Shown: piece by piece, positions 18,873-28,047 of the stretch
Numbering within the stretch: position 1 is the first letter of the stretch
How the letters are laid out: every line of letters begins with the position of its first letter
Origin: Natrialbaceae archaeon AArc-T1-2
GTDB lineage: Archaea > Halobacteriota > Halobacteria > Halobacteriales > Natrialbaceae
Length of the DNA stretch: 64,000 nucleotides
Direction of reading: 5' to 3'
NCBI RefSeq assembly: GCF_030273315.1
Contig: NZ_CP127174.1
Coordinates: 930,001-994,000 of the forward strand
Notes under the pieces: generated by a model
Told to the model about the DNA's origin: nothing
Databases searched by the model: none
What the model saw: only the letters and a program-made list of their open reading frames with translations
Position numbers and translations under genes: made by a program

Positions 18873-19286
18873 CTACGCGAACTCGACTGCCTCGCGTTCG
18901 AACCGTTCTGACTCCTCGCGCCATCGCCAGGATCCGATCTCGGGGTCGTCGGCGAGCGAGACGATGACGTACGATCGATCGGGCCAGGCCGCCGCCTCGA
19001 CGTCCGTCTCGCTCGGCGAGAGTGGGCCACGTGGATGTGAGTGATAGAAGCCGACGATCTCTTCGCCGCGGTCCTCGAGTCGCTCGAAGATCGCCAGTTG
19101 CTCTTCGGGATCGATCCGGTACCGATTCAGAGGGGTGTCGGCCGCGTTTTCGGCGGGGTAGTGCGAGCGAACGCGACTGCATTTCTCGTCGAACTCGCCA
19201 CCGAAGACGCCACAGATCTCCCGTGGGCTGCCCGCTCGAGCGTGTTCCAGGATCGCCTCGCGAACGTCGGCCGGGATGGAGATCAC
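18873..19286 (-). CDS. JAMM/MPN+ metalloprotease (desampylase type)
   Basis: A 137-residue JAMM protein with the zinc motif GFYHSHPRGPLSPSETD (HSHP, Ser, Asp) and an upstream catalytic Glu in PREICGVFGG. The length is close to the haloarchaeal JAMM1 desampylase, which removes SAMP ubiquitin-like modifiers, so that role is likely. It starts with GTG at 19286, and the GTGA overlap with the stop of the BtuF-like gene (19283-19285) makes translational coupling likely. The PAN gene of the proteasome system is elsewhere in this window. Confidence 0.9.
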   Translation of the reverse strand: MISIPADVREAILEHARAGSPREICGVFGGEFDEKCSRVRSHYPAENAADTPLNRYRIDPEEQLAIFERLEDRGEEIVGFYHSHPRGPLSPSETDVEAAAWPDRSYVIVSLADDPEIGSWRWREESERFEREAVEFA

Positions 19287-20206
19287 GGCTCCGTCGCCTC
19301 GCGTTCGAGGTCGGCGACCGAAACGGCGACGTCCGTGGGCGGCCCCACAAAGTGGTCGGGCTGGACGATCGCCGCGAGGTACTCGAGGGTGTCGACGAGT
19401 CGCGGGCCGGGCCGGTTGACGTAGTGGTGGCCGTCCATCGCCCACACCCGATCCTCGCGGACGGCGGTGAGGTCGCTCCAGCCCTCACGCTCGGTGAGAT
19501 CACCGATATTTTCGGTGATCTGCTCGAGGTCGAACCCGCAGGGGGCGACGACGAGTACCTCGGGATCGTACGCGAGCACGTCGTCCCACTCCCGTGGCGT
19601 CGATCGATCGGCCGGATCGGCCATGCCGTACTCCCCGCCGGCGGCTGTGACGAGTTCGGGGGTCCAGTGACCGGCCACCATCACGGGGTCGGTCCAGTCG
19701 AGGACGGCGACGCGTGGCCGCTCGAGGGCGTCCGAAGCTGTCTCGCGCACGTCGTCGATCCGCTCGCGACGTCGCCGAACGATCTCGGTCGCCCGGCGTT
19801 CGCGGTTGGTCACCCGACCGATCCGTTCGATGTCGCCGAGAACGTCCGCGACCGTGTGCGGATCGGTCGTCACGATTTCGGGATCTGCCGTAATCGCTTC
19901 GACGGCGCGTTCGATTACCGCCTCGTCGACCGCACAGACGTCACACATTCCCTGGGTGACGATCACGTCCGGCTCGAGGTCATCCAGTAACCCGACGTCG
20001 ACCTCGTAGACACCCTCGTCACCCGTCTCACGGACCTGCCGATCGATCTCGGTGCTCGACGCGTCGGCGTCGATTCGCGAGGTCGTGACCGAGGGAATCT
20101 CCCCGACCCAGGGTGGGTAGTCACACTCGTGGGAGACGCCGACCGGCTCGAATCCGAGTTCGGCGACGATCTCCGTCGCGGAGGGTAACGTCGTGACGAT
20201 TCGCAT
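19283..20206 (-). CDS. BtuF-like cobalamin/siderophore-binding fold protein, no signal peptide
   Basis: A 307-residue protein of the COG0614 binding-protein fold (MRIVTTLPSATEIVAELGFE, then EPDVIVTQGMCDVCAVDEAV, VLDWTDPVMVAGHWTPELV, GGEYGMADPADRSTPREWDD). It has neither a signal peptide nor a lipobox, so it is a cytosolic member of the family and not an ABC-transporter receptor. It may bind a corrinoid or another tetrapyrrole or metal complex. No permease or ATPase is adjacent. Its stop overlaps the GTG of the JAMM gene. Confidence 0.87.
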   Translation of the reverse strand: MRIVTTLPSATEIVAELGFEPVGVSHECDYPPWVGEIPSVTTSRIDADASSTEIDRQVRETGDEGVYEVDVGLLDDLEPDVIVTQGMCDVCAVDEAVIERAVEAITADPEIVTTDPHTVADVLGDIERIGRVTNRERRATEIVRRRRERIDDVRETASDALERPRVAVLDWTDPVMVAGHWTPELVTAAGGEYGMADPADRSTPREWDDVLAYDPEVLVVAPCGFDLEQITENIGDLTEREGWSDLTAVREDRVWAMDGHHYVNRPGPRLVDTLEYLAAIVQPDHFVGPPTDVAVSVADLEREATEP

Positions 20207-20243
20207 ACGTCAGATACGAACCCCGACGGCAAAAGGAGTCGCG

Positions 20244-20849
20244 TTAGCGGATCCCACGTGGGCCGTCTTCGTCCTCGTTCTTACCGTCGTCCTCGTCGAG
20301 TCCGCCGCCGTCGGCACCATCGGCCGGCGTCTCCGGATCGTCGTCCGTCGGCGCCTCGGTGACGTCGATCTCGGTGACGGTCGACTCGTCGGCGGTCTCG
20401 TGGCCGCCGGCCGACTCGAGATCGGTCCGTTCGACGTCGCCGTCCTCGAGCGCGTCGTCGACAGCGCCTTCGTCGATCTCGATGACGACCCCGTCGGCGG
20501 TTTCGCGACGGCCGAGTAGCGTCTCGAACGCCGTCTCCGTCTCTTCGTTTACGGCCCAGGCGAATCGGAGCAGCCGGTCGAGTTCCGGGTCGACGTCGGT
20601 GCCGAGCCGATCACGGGTGAGCTGGTCGATGCTTCGTGCGCCTTCGGGGTGGAGATACTGGAACGGGTGATCGTTCGGAACTTCGCGCAAGTCGACGTCG
20701 AACGACCACAGGTACGGCACCACCTGTACGGCGTATCCCTGTGGTTTCGGGGCGCGCCTGCCTGCGGCCGTCAGTGCGATCGTCAGTGCCGTCGAGCGGG
20801 CGTCCGTATCGTAGTAGACGCCCGGGACGCCGGGAATCGAGAGTCTCAT
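20244..20849 (-). CDS. Haloarchaeal conserved hypothetical protein with acidic tail
   Basis: A 201-residue protein. The N-terminal 120 residues (MRLSIPGVPGVYYDTDARST, AVQVVPYLWSFDVDLREVPN) look globular. The C-terminal 80 residues are a low-complexity acidic tail (DEDDGKNEDEDGPRGIR at the end). No enzymatic motif is seen. It is followed by the BtuF-like gene on the same strand with a 37-base gap, so the two may share a transcript. Confidence 0.7.
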   Translation of the reverse strand: MRLSIPGVPGVYYDTDARSTALTIALTAAGRRAPKPQGYAVQVVPYLWSFDVDLREVPNDHPFQYLHPEGARSIDQLTRDRLGTDVDPELDRLLRFAWAVNEETETAFETLLGRRETADGVVIEIDEGAVDDALEDGDVERTDLESAGGHETADESTVTEIDVTEAPTDDDPETPADGADGGGLDEDDGKNEDEDGPRGIR

Positions 20850-20990
20850 CGTCGGGAGGTGGCGCGCGCTCGGCGTGAACGTGTACCCGGCACAGTCAGC
20901 CCCGTTTTGTAGGGACGGACATCGTCTGGACCGATGGTTGCTTCAGGTCACAGAAAATCCGGACGACGGTTCGAATCGGTACAGTGGCCG

Positions 20991-21734
20991 TCAGAATCCC
21001 GTGAACTTGTCCCGCCGGTAGAGATCGAGTTCGGACACCGAGGAGTGCTCTCGCGTCGCGGCGAACGCGATCGCCTCGGCGATCTCTTCGGGTTCGGTGA
21101 CCTCGCCCTCCTCGAACCGCTCGGCGAACGTATCGCCGTCGGTCGTCTCGAACTCCGAGCGGACCTCCGAGGGGTTGACGATCGTCACTCCGATGCCGTC
21201 GTCGCCGACCTGTGCGGCGACGCTCTTGGCGAAGCCACGGACCCACCACTTCGTCGCCGCGTAGGCGGGGTTGAACGGCCGCGGGTACTGTCCCGCGAAA
21301 CTCCCCACGAAGATCAGGTGTCCCTCGCGCTCGCGAACGTGAGGGATCGCTTCCCGCGTCGCGAAGAAGACACCGTCGACGTTCGTCTCCTGCATCGTCC
21401 GGTAGTCCTCGGTGGCCATCGTCTCGACGTCGCTGCCACGGCCCAGCCCCGCGTTGTTCACCAGGACGTCGAGTCCGCCGAACCGATCGACGGTCGCCTC
21501 GACGAGCGCCTCGACCTCCGCTTCGACGCGAACGTTCGTCGGCGCGACCAGCACCTCGACGTCGTACTCGGCCTCGAGGTCGGCCGCGATCTCCTCGAGT
21601 CTCGCCTCCCTGCGGGCTGCAATCGTCACGTTCGCGCCCTCGGCTGCGAGTTCGTGGGCCGTTGCCGTGCCGATGCCGGCGCTCGCCCCGGTGACGATCG
21701 CCGCCTGTCCCTCGAGTCGTCGGTCGTTCGTCAT
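20991..21734 (-). CDS. Short-chain dehydrogenase/reductase (SDR)
   Basis: A 247-residue classical SDR: cofactor loop TGASAGIGTATA (TGxxxGxG), NNAGLGRG, catalytic Ser in FVGSFAGQ and YAATK (Tyr and Lys), then the PSEVRSEF loop. The residues after strand 2 (ARREARLEE) favour NADP(H). It oxidises or reduces an alcohol/ketone substrate that is not predictable from sequence. Confidence 0.95.
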   Translation of the reverse strand: MTNDRRLEGQAAIVTGASAGIGTATAHELAAEGANVTIAARREARLEEIAADLEAEYDVEVLVAPTNVRVEAEVEALVEATVDRFGGLDVLVNNAGLGRGSDVETMATEDYRTMQETNVDGVFFATREAIPHVREREGHLIFVGSFAGQYPRPFNPAYAATKWWVRGFAKSVAAQVGDDGIGVTIVNPSEVRSEFETTDGDTFAERFEEGEVTEPEEIAEAIAFAATREHSSVSELDLYRRDKFTGF

Positions 21735-21782
21735 GGCCGGAGCAACGTCGTCGACCTTGTTCGGTGTTTCGCTCCGCGGGGA

Positions 21783-23309
21783 TCAGTACCCCTCGAGGTC
21801 GTACAGCTCGCCGTACTTCGATTCGGCGTACTCGAGGAAGGGGTCGGCCGTCAGCCGCTCGCCGGTCGCCCGTTCGATCAGCTCGGGAGTGGTGTAGCGT
21901 TTGCCGTGGGCGTGGACGTTCTCGCGGAGCCAGCCGTTGAGGTCGTCGAACGCGCCCTCGCGGGTCCGGTCGTCGAGGTCGCCGAGGTCGTCCTCGGCAG
22001 CCGCGTACAGCTGTGCGGCGAGCACGGAGCCAAGCGAGTACGTCGGGAAGTAGCCAAAGGAGCCGTGCGACCAGTGGATATCCTGCAGACAGCCCTCCGC
22101 GTCGGTCTCGGGGCGGACGCCCAGATACGCCTCGTACTTGTCGTTCCAGACCTCGGGGACCTCGGCGACCTCGAGCTCGCCCCTGATGAGCTCGCGTTCG
22201 ATCTCGAACCGGATCACGATGTGGAGGTGGTAGGTGAGCTCGTCCGCCTCGACCCGGATGAGGTTGTCGTCGTAGACCTGGTTTGCGGCCTCGTAGGCCT
22301 CGGCTGGCGTGACGTCGTCGGTCGCGGGGAACCTGTCGGCGACGGCAGGGAGAAACCGCTCCCAGAACGGCCGCGAGCGGCCGACGTGGTTCTCCCAGAG
22401 CCGGGACTGGGACTCGTGGACCGAGAGGTCACGGGCCTCGCCGAGTGGGGTGGCGTACCCCTCGTCGGGCAGCCCGAGGGTGTAGTTCGCGTGGCCGAAC
22501 TCGTGGACCGTCGAGGTGAGCGAGCCGAGCAGATCCGTCTCGTCGAACCGGGTGGTCACGCGGGCGTCGAACTGAGTTCCCGAGGAAAAGGGGTGTGGCG
22601 CGGTGTCGAGTCGACCCCGGTCCCAGTCATAGCCCAGCGTGTCGAGGACGTCGCGACACAACGCTTCCTGGGCGTCCGGATCGAACTCGCCGTCGAACGC
22701 GTCCGTCGCGAGGTCGGCGTCAGCGTCGCCGATCGCGTCGATCAGTGAGACGAGTTCGTCGCGCAACCGCTCGAGGACGTGTTCGGCGGTCTCGAGGTCG
22801 ACGTAGGGTTCGAACTCCGCGAAGAGCACGGCGTAGGGATCCGCGTCGGGGTCGACGTGCTCGGCGTACTCGCGTTTGAGCGAGACGAGTTCCTCGAGGA
22901 CGGGTGCGAACGTCTCGAAGTCGTCCTCGGCTTTCGCTTCCTTCCACGTGGGGTGGGCGTTCGTCGTCGTCTCCGAAATCCGCTCGACGAGCTCTCGGGG
23001 GACGCTCGTCTGGCGATCGTACTCCCGGCGAATCTCCCGAACGACTGCGGCTTGCTCGTCGGCGAGGTCGGCCGACTCGAGTTCCTCGAGGAGGTCGCCG
23101 GTCTCCTCGTCGGTCAGCAGTTCGTGAGAAAGCGACGACAGCGTCGAGAGCTGCTGTGCCCGGGCTGGCGTCCCCTCGTCGGGCATCACGACCTCCTGGT
23201 CCCACTTGAGCACGCCGGCGGCGTTGTCGACGTTTCTGATTCGCGTGACTCGCTGCTCGAACTCCGCGTAGACGTCCGGGTCCGTCGTCGAGGTCTGGTC
23301 TGTCGCCAT
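21783..23309 (-). CDS. Carboxypeptidase Taq, M32 family metallopeptidase
   Basis: A 508-residue M32 carboxypeptidase of full length with the zinc motif TVHEFGHANYTLG (HExxH) and the family motif SVHESQSRLWENHVGRSR containing the third ligand region. The end region (IHWSHGSFGYFPTYSLGSVL) is also typical. It is a cytosolic zinc or cobalt carboxypeptidase with broad specificity. It is alone in its orientation block with the SDR. Confidence 0.96.
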   Translation of the reverse strand: MATDQTSTTDPDVYAEFEQRVTRIRNVDNAAGVLKWDQEVVMPDEGTPARAQQLSTLSSLSHELLTDEETGDLLEELESADLADEQAAVVREIRREYDRQTSVPRELVERISETTTNAHPTWKEAKAEDDFETFAPVLEELVSLKREYAEHVDPDADPYAVLFAEFEPYVDLETAEHVLERLRDELVSLIDAIGDADADLATDAFDGEFDPDAQEALCRDVLDTLGYDWDRGRLDTAPHPFSSGTQFDARVTTRFDETDLLGSLTSTVHEFGHANYTLGLPDEGYATPLGEARDLSVHESQSRLWENHVGRSRPFWERFLPAVADRFPATDDVTPAEAYEAANQVYDDNLIRVEADELTYHLHIVIRFEIERELIRGELEVAEVPEVWNDKYEAYLGVRPETDAEGCLQDIHWSHGSFGYFPTYSLGSVLAAQLYAAAEDDLGDLDDRTREGAFDDLNGWLRENVHAHGKRYTTPELIERATGERLTADPFLEYAESKYGELYDLEGY

Positions 23310-23363
23310 CGAATCGGGGTACGGCTGGAGGAGCTATCAACGTCGGGGTTCGAGGACGGACGC

Positions 23364-23645
23364 TCACTCCGCGTCCCGTTTCGACTCGCTCGAGTCCGAG
23401 TCTGGCTCGCCCGCGTTCTGGTCGCCGACGACCGCGCCCACGACTCGTTTTGCGAGCAGCGCGGGCACGTCCGTCGGCAGCGTGAGATACTGTTTGCCGG
23501 CTACGAGCCCACCGGCGAGCACCAGCAGGGCCGTCCCGACGACCGGCTCGCCACGGACGAGTACGAACTCGAGGCCGGCCAGCGCGGCCGGAATCGCGAG
23601 AATCAGCGTGCCGGCGAGCGTGATCGTATCGAGGATCCCTGCCAT
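23364..23645 (-). CDS. Small membrane protein (DUF7533-like)
   Basis: A 93-residue protein with two predicted membrane helices (about 5-28, ITLAGTLILAIPAALAGLEF, and 33-52, VVGTALLVLAGGLVAGKQYL) and a charged C-terminal tail. It resembles a common haloarchaeal small membrane family; function is unknown. It lies 54 bases beyond the M32 gene start on the same strand and may be in one transcript with it. Confidence 0.75.
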   Translation of the reverse strand: MAGILDTITLAGTLILAIPAALAGLEFVLVRGEPVVGTALLVLAGGLVAGKQYLTLPTDVPALLAKRVVGAVVGDQNAGEPDSDSSESKRDAE

Positions 23646-23723
23646 CGGCCGACAGGACGTGGGCGACGCCCAAAAACACGACGACCCGGAACGGCTTTCC
23701 CCTATCGCCCGTCATCCACGGCT

Positions 23724-24323
23724 ATGTTCACGGGAATCGTCGAGGAGACGGGTGAGATCCTCGCCCGGACGGCAACGGACGACGGGCTGCGACTGCAGAT
23801 CGGGGCCGACGAGGTCGCGACGGACCTCGAGCACGGCCAGAGCATAAGCGTCAGCGGGGTCTGTCTCACGGTCGAGACGTTCGAGGAGGGCGAGTCCTTC
23901 GAGGTCTTCCTGGCCGAGGAGACGATTTCCCGGACGTACCTCGGTGATCTCGAGGACGGCGACGTGGTCAACGTAGAACGGGCGATGCCCGCGGACGGCC
24001 GGTTCGACGGTCACGTCGTCCAGGGTCACGTCGACGCGGTGGCGACGGTCGAAGCCGTCGAGTCAGCGGGCGAGGACTGGTTCTTCGAGTTCCGGCTGCC
24101 GGAGGGGTACGACCGCTACGTCGTCGAGAAGGGCTCGATCACGCTCGATGGCATCTCGCTGACCGTCGCCGACCTCGCCGAGGACCGCGTGACCGTCGCG
24201 ATCGTGCCGACGACCTACGAGGTGACGACGCTCTCTGCGAAGGAGCCCGGCGATCCGGTCCACCTCGAGGTCGACGTGATCGCGAAGTACGTCGAGGGGC
24301 TGCTCGAGGGATACGTCGAATAG
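23724..24323 (+). CDS. ribE: Riboflavin synthase, alpha-chain type (RibE)
   Basis: A 199-residue two-repeat lumazine-binding protein starting MFTGIVEETGEIL. Repeat 1 has SVSGVCLTVETF and repeat 2 has KGSITLDGISLTVADL. It dismutates 6,7-dimethyl-8-ribityllumazine to riboflavin. Many archaea use an unrelated riboflavin synthase, so presence of the bacterial-type enzyme is a haloarchaeal trait. A longer in-frame extension upstream is not homologous and is ignored. It ends two bases before the stop of the converging PrsW gene. Confidence 0.95.
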   Translation: MFTGIVEETGEILARTATDDGLRLQIGADEVATDLEHGQSISVSGVCLTVETFEEGESFEVFLAEETISRTYLGDLEDGDVVNVERAMPADGRFDGHVVQGHVDAVATVEAVESAGEDWFFEFRLPEGYDRYVVEKGSITLDGISLTVADLAEDRVTVAIVPTTYEVTTLSAKEPGDPVHLEVDVIAKYVEGLLEGYVE

Positions 24324-24325
24324 CC

Positions 24326-25339
24326 CTAGCGTCGCGAGGGATCGAACTCGGTCAGCTCCGATCGGGGCTCGCCGGTGTCGCCGGCGCTTACGTCGCGGTA
24401 GGTACGGCGGTAGTGGGCGATCTTGCGATAGAGGTAGTAGCCGATCGCGACGTTGTATCCGACGACGTAGGTGACGAAGACGGCGTCGGCGGTGACGGGG
24501 TAGAGACCCGCGACGAAGCCGGGAATGAAGCCGACGGTGATGTTGTACGTCGCGTGGACGAATGCGGCGACGAGCAGTCCCTTGGCGATGAGCGGCCCTG
24601 CGTACTGGCGGTTGAACTTCGCGAGTCCGAGGTAGTAGCCCGCGATGGCGGAGTAGATGACGTGGCCGGGACCGACGAGCGCGCGGACGGTCGCGATCTC
24701 GGTCGCAGCCGTGTACAGCCCCGCCTCGGGACCGACCTCGGCGACAACTTGCGTAATGTAGATGACGTTCTCGATCGCCGCGAAGCCGAGGCCGGCGACG
24801 GCGCCGTACACCGTGCCGACGATGACGGCGTCGAAGCTCTCGCTTCGGTAGGCGAAGACCCGGACGGCGAGCAGCTTGACGATCTCCTCGACAGGGCCGA
24901 CGATCAGGTAGAAAAAGAGGGCGGCACCGACGACCGGGATCGGGTAGAAGACGCCGGCACCGATCGTGTTGATGACGGCGGCGAACGTCGCAAACAGGAC
25001 CGCGAGTGCGAACGTGGCCACGAGCAACCCGAGTGGCTCCCGCGTCGTGATGTCCGCCCGCCAGATGTACGCCGCGAGCAAGAGGGCGGGCACGATCGAC
25101 AGCAGGAAGAAGACGCTGATCGCGGGCTCGTCGGCGACGAGCACGGCCGGCGAGGCGAGCAACGCGAGCGTGAACATGAACGCGGCCGCAAGAACGACCC
25201 CTCGGAGACCGTAGTTCAGTGCCGCGTAAACGCTGTACGCGAGGTGATCGAGCGTCGATCGGGGCTCCCACGTCGAGACGTCGTAGAGGTCGACGGAGTC
25301 GTCTGCGGCTCGCTCGACCGGATCGCGCCTGCGTGTCAT
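24326..25339 (-). CDS. PrsW-type intramembrane metalloprotease
   Basis: A 337-residue multi-spanning protein from ATG 25339 (MTRRRDPVERAADD). The glutamate-zincin motif GPVEEIVKLLAVRVFAY is followed by FAAIENVIYITQVV, GPGHVIYSAIAGYYLG and FVHATYNITVGF, the conserved PrsW histidine/glutamate helices. Around eight membrane segments are visible. In bacteria PrsW cleaves anti-sigma factors; the haloarchaeal substrate is unknown. Confidence 0.9.
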   Translation of the reverse strand: MTRRRDPVERAADDSVDLYDVSTWEPRSTLDHLAYSVYAALNYGLRGVVLAAAFMFTLALLASPAVLVADEPAISVFFLLSIVPALLLAAYIWRADITTREPLGLLVATFALAVLFATFAAVINTIGAGVFYPIPVVGAALFFYLIVGPVEEIVKLLAVRVFAYRSESFDAVIVGTVYGAVAGLGFAAIENVIYITQVVAEVGPEAGLYTAATEIATVRALVGPGHVIYSAIAGYYLGLAKFNRQYAGPLIAKGLLVAAFVHATYNITVGFIPGFVAGLYPVTADAVFVTYVVGYNVAIGYYLYRKIAHYRRTYRDVSAGDTGEPRSELTEFDPSRR

Positions 25340-25514
25340 GCCCGCACGTACGGGTTCCGCCCCGGTAATACGTTGGTTCGCGGAACCGTCTTCGACGGAG
25401 GATATGCGGCCGACGACTCGGAATCCACAAAGGCACCGCGTTCTAACTCGAGGGCATGTACTTCGACCGACGACTGCGGCCGATCGATCCGTGGACGGGG
25501 GTGGCCGGTCGACG

Positions 25515-26960
25515 ATGACGACCGTTCGCGTTCGTGGCATCTACACGACGGCAGTGACCAGGCTGCTCGAGACGGCCGACTGTGAGGTCGTCCAGGCTTC
25601 CGAGCCGATCCGGGACCGGTTCGACGAGACGTTCGGGTTCGAGCCCGCCGACGTCACAGTCGAGACGACTCGCGACCGACAGGGCGTCTCGGTGTCGGGC
25701 GAACCGGACGCCGTCGAGGCGGTCACAGCCGAACTCGAGTCGGTCGCGATCGACACGTTCCGGTGGGACGCAGACGCTCCGCGAGGGGCGGTTTTCGACG
25801 CCGAGGTCGTCCAGACGGCCGGCGGCGGCGGTGCGGTCGAACTCGGCGACACCGTCCGGGGCTATCTACCCTACGACGACGTCGACGGCTACGTCGACGT
25901 TGGTGACCGCTACCGGGTACAGGTCCAGGATCCGAAGCCGCCGTGGGACGACGACCGTCCGCTCGTGCGCCCGACCCTCGCAGTCGAGGGCGGACTCCTC
26001 TCGCTCTCGCGGGACCGGACCGGCGTCTCGGCGGCAACCGACGGCGAGGAGGCGACCGAACTCGTGGGCATGACCGACCTGCTGTCGGCCGAGCCGCCGG
26101 AGGGGTGGGGGGTGCGCTGGAACCGCATCGCAGCCGAGGCCAATCTCGAGGCGATGGACGACGCGCTTGCACGTGCAGCCGAACAGGCGCGAACGCTCGA
26201 GGACGCCCTCGGAGGCGTCGACGACGAGCCGGGCAAGCCACGACGGCTCGCGACACCCGAAGCGACGGTGTGGCTCTGGTTCGGTCGCGAATCCAGGTTC
26301 GCGCTGGACGGAGTTCGTCGCGACGTCGAGACGACGATGCCCGGCCATCACCGGATCAAGGCCGCGGATCGAACGGCGAGTGCGGCCGTCGACTTCGCCG
26401 AATCGGTCTGTGGATCGCAGTGGAACGACGACGGCGACGACGATGGCGACGCGTTCGCGTTCCCGTTCGACGCCGTCTCGCGTCGGTTCGGCCCCTCCGA
26501 CGACGATCGGCTCGCGCTCGGCCACGGCAAACCCGACGGCCGCCTGCTCACGCTCGGGACCGGCGACGTGACCGACTGGGATCCCGAGGGAACGATCACG
26601 CTCGAACGCCGGATGCACGGCGGCGGAACCTACGACGCACTCGACGTGCCGAAGGAAGACGGCGACGTCGCGGTCACCAAGCTCCGGGAAGGTCGGTGGT
26701 GGTATCCGACGACGTACAAAAACGAAGACGGGGAGACGAAGGGCACGTACGTCAACGTCTGTACGCCCGTCGAACTCTTTCCCGACTGTGCCCGGTACGT
26801 CGACCTCTACGTCGACGTGGTCCGTCACCGCGACGGTACCGTCGAGGTCGTCGACGACGACGAACTCGAGGCGGCCGTCGACGACGGGCTCGTCTCGACG
26901 GCGCTGGCCGAAACGGCACGGAACGTCGCAAGCGCCGTCGAGCGAGCGCTCTCGAAGTGA
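25515..26960 (+). CDS. FAU-1-type RNA-binding protein (RNase E/G-like with DUF402)
   Basis: A 481-residue protein from ATG 25515 (MTTVRVRGIYTTAVTRLLE). An S1-like/RNase E/G-type N-terminal region (VFDAEVVQTAGGGGAVELGD, VGDRYRVQVQDPKPPWDDD) is followed by a DUF402 C-terminal domain (YDALDVPKEDGDVAVTKLRE, WWYPTTYKNEDG, NVCTPVELFPDCARYVDLYV). The family includes the archaeal AU-rich RNA-binding protein FAU-1, reported to have RNase activity toward rRNA precursors. The role here is probably rRNA or mRNA processing. Confidence 0.9.
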   Translation: MTTVRVRGIYTTAVTRLLETADCEVVQASEPIRDRFDETFGFEPADVTVETTRDRQGVSVSGEPDAVEAVTAELESVAIDTFRWDADAPRGAVFDAEVVQTAGGGGAVELGDTVRGYLPYDDVDGYVDVGDRYRVQVQDPKPPWDDDRPLVRPTLAVEGGLLSLSRDRTGVSAATDGEEATELVGMTDLLSAEPPEGWGVRWNRIAAEANLEAMDDALARAAEQARTLEDALGGVDDEPGKPRRLATPEATVWLWFGRESRFALDGVRRDVETTMPGHHRIKAADRTASAAVDFAESVCGSQWNDDGDDDGDAFAFPFDAVSRRFGPSDDDRLALGHGKPDGRLLTLGTGDVTDWDPEGTITLERRMHGGGTYDALDVPKEDGDVAVTKLREGRWWYPTTYKNEDGETKGTYVNVCTPVELFPDCARYVDLYVDVVRHRDGTVEVVDDDELEAAVDDGLVSTALAETARNVASAVERALSK

Positions 26961-27067
26961 CGACGTGGACGCGACTCGGCCTCGACGGTTCGGTGCCAGT
27001 AAGACAAGTCCGGCAAACGCAGCCGCACAACCGAACCCCTATCAAGGCAGCCCAGTAAGGAGCGGGT

Positions 27068-27967
27068 ATGACAAAGCGGCACGTCTCGCTCCCCGACGAG
27101 GCCGAGGCGGGTATGCGTGAGTTCATCGAGACAGTCGACGAGCGACTCTCGAGCGACGAGGACACGTGTTCGATCGTCGAGGACGTCCTGGTCGACCTCT
27201 CGGGCGACCGAGACGCATACGACCGATGGCAGGCAGGTGCGGACGTCTCGCCCGCCGAACGGATCCGGCTCCAGAGTTACGACCCCTGTAACACCACCCT
27301 CGAGAGCGAGTACTACGCCGAGAAAGACGAAGCGAAGTTTCGCCGATCGAAACACCTCCAGTGGCTGTGGCGCCAGTTCGACAGCCTCCCGATCGCGGAC
27401 AACGTCGAATTCGCCTTGCGGTTCCGACAGATGCTCGCGAACCACCTCTTCGAGGAGTGTGGCGAAAAATGCCGGTTCTTCAAGGGTATCACGTTCACCT
27501 ACGGACACAACATCTCCGTCGGCGACAACGTCGTGATCCACGACGACGTCCACTTAGACGACCGCGGCGAACTCTCGATCGGCGATCGCGTTTCGATCTC
27601 CGACGGCGTCCACGTCTACAGCCACGATCACGACGTCGTCGACCAGACAGAGGTCCGCAACTACCACACGATAATCGAAGACGACGTCCGGCTCACCTAC
27701 GACGCCGTCGTCCGTTCGGGCTGTAGGGTCGGCGAGAACGCCATCGTCGGCGCTCGCGGCGTCGTCCAGAACGACGTGCCCGCCCACCACATCGCCGTCG
27801 GCATGCCGGCAAAGAGCGTCAAGATCAAACCCGGCTGGGAGTCGACCGCGACGCCGGTCGACGAGGCCGGCGTCAACCGACAGGAACAGCGCCGGATCGA
27901 GTACGACCTCCCCGACGACCTCAAGCAGTTCGACGAGTTCGGACGCGACCTCGAGCCACCACGGTAA
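27068..27967 (+). CDS. Hexapeptide-repeat acyltransferase (maltose O-acetyltransferase-like)
   Basis: A 299-residue protein with an N-terminal helical region of about 140 residues (including CNTTLESEYYAEKDEAKFRR) and a left-handed beta-helix (about 145-260) with YGHNISVGDNVVIHDDVHLD, SIGDRVSISDGVHVYSHDHD and VGENAIVGARGVVQNDVPAH. The catalytic His of SHDHD is present. It probably O-acetylates a sugar or sugar-containing acceptor with acetyl-CoA. The N-terminal extension is longer than in bacterial maa/nodL proteins. Confidence 0.88.
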   Translation: MTKRHVSLPDEAEAGMREFIETVDERLSSDEDTCSIVEDVLVDLSGDRDAYDRWQAGADVSPAERIRLQSYDPCNTTLESEYYAEKDEAKFRRSKHLQWLWRQFDSLPIADNVEFALRFRQMLANHLFEECGEKCRFFKGITFTYGHNISVGDNVVIHDDVHLDDRGELSIGDRVSISDGVHVYSHDHDVVDQTEVRNYHTIIEDDVRLTYDAVVRSGCRVGENAIVGARGVVQNDVPAHHIAVGMPAKSVKIKPGWESTATPVDEAGVNRQEQRRIEYDLPDDLKQFDEFGRDLEPPR

Positions 27968-28047
27968 CTCGTTCACATTCCCGTGACGGTCGCGGGTAGT
28001 GACGGGCCACGGAATATCCAAGTGCTTCGAGAACGTATGTCACACCG

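Noticed and set aside
20934-22748. Very long plus-strand frame (about 600 codons)
   Set aside because: It is antisense to the SDR and carboxypeptidase genes, which have full catalytic motifs. Composition (Arg/Val/Gly, mirror of Asp/Glu codons) marks it as a shadow.
24413-25585. Plus-strand frame antisense to the PrsW-type gene
   Set aside because: It is a low-complexity Asp/Arg/Glu mirror sequence with no domain. The PrsW motifs on the minus strand are decisive.
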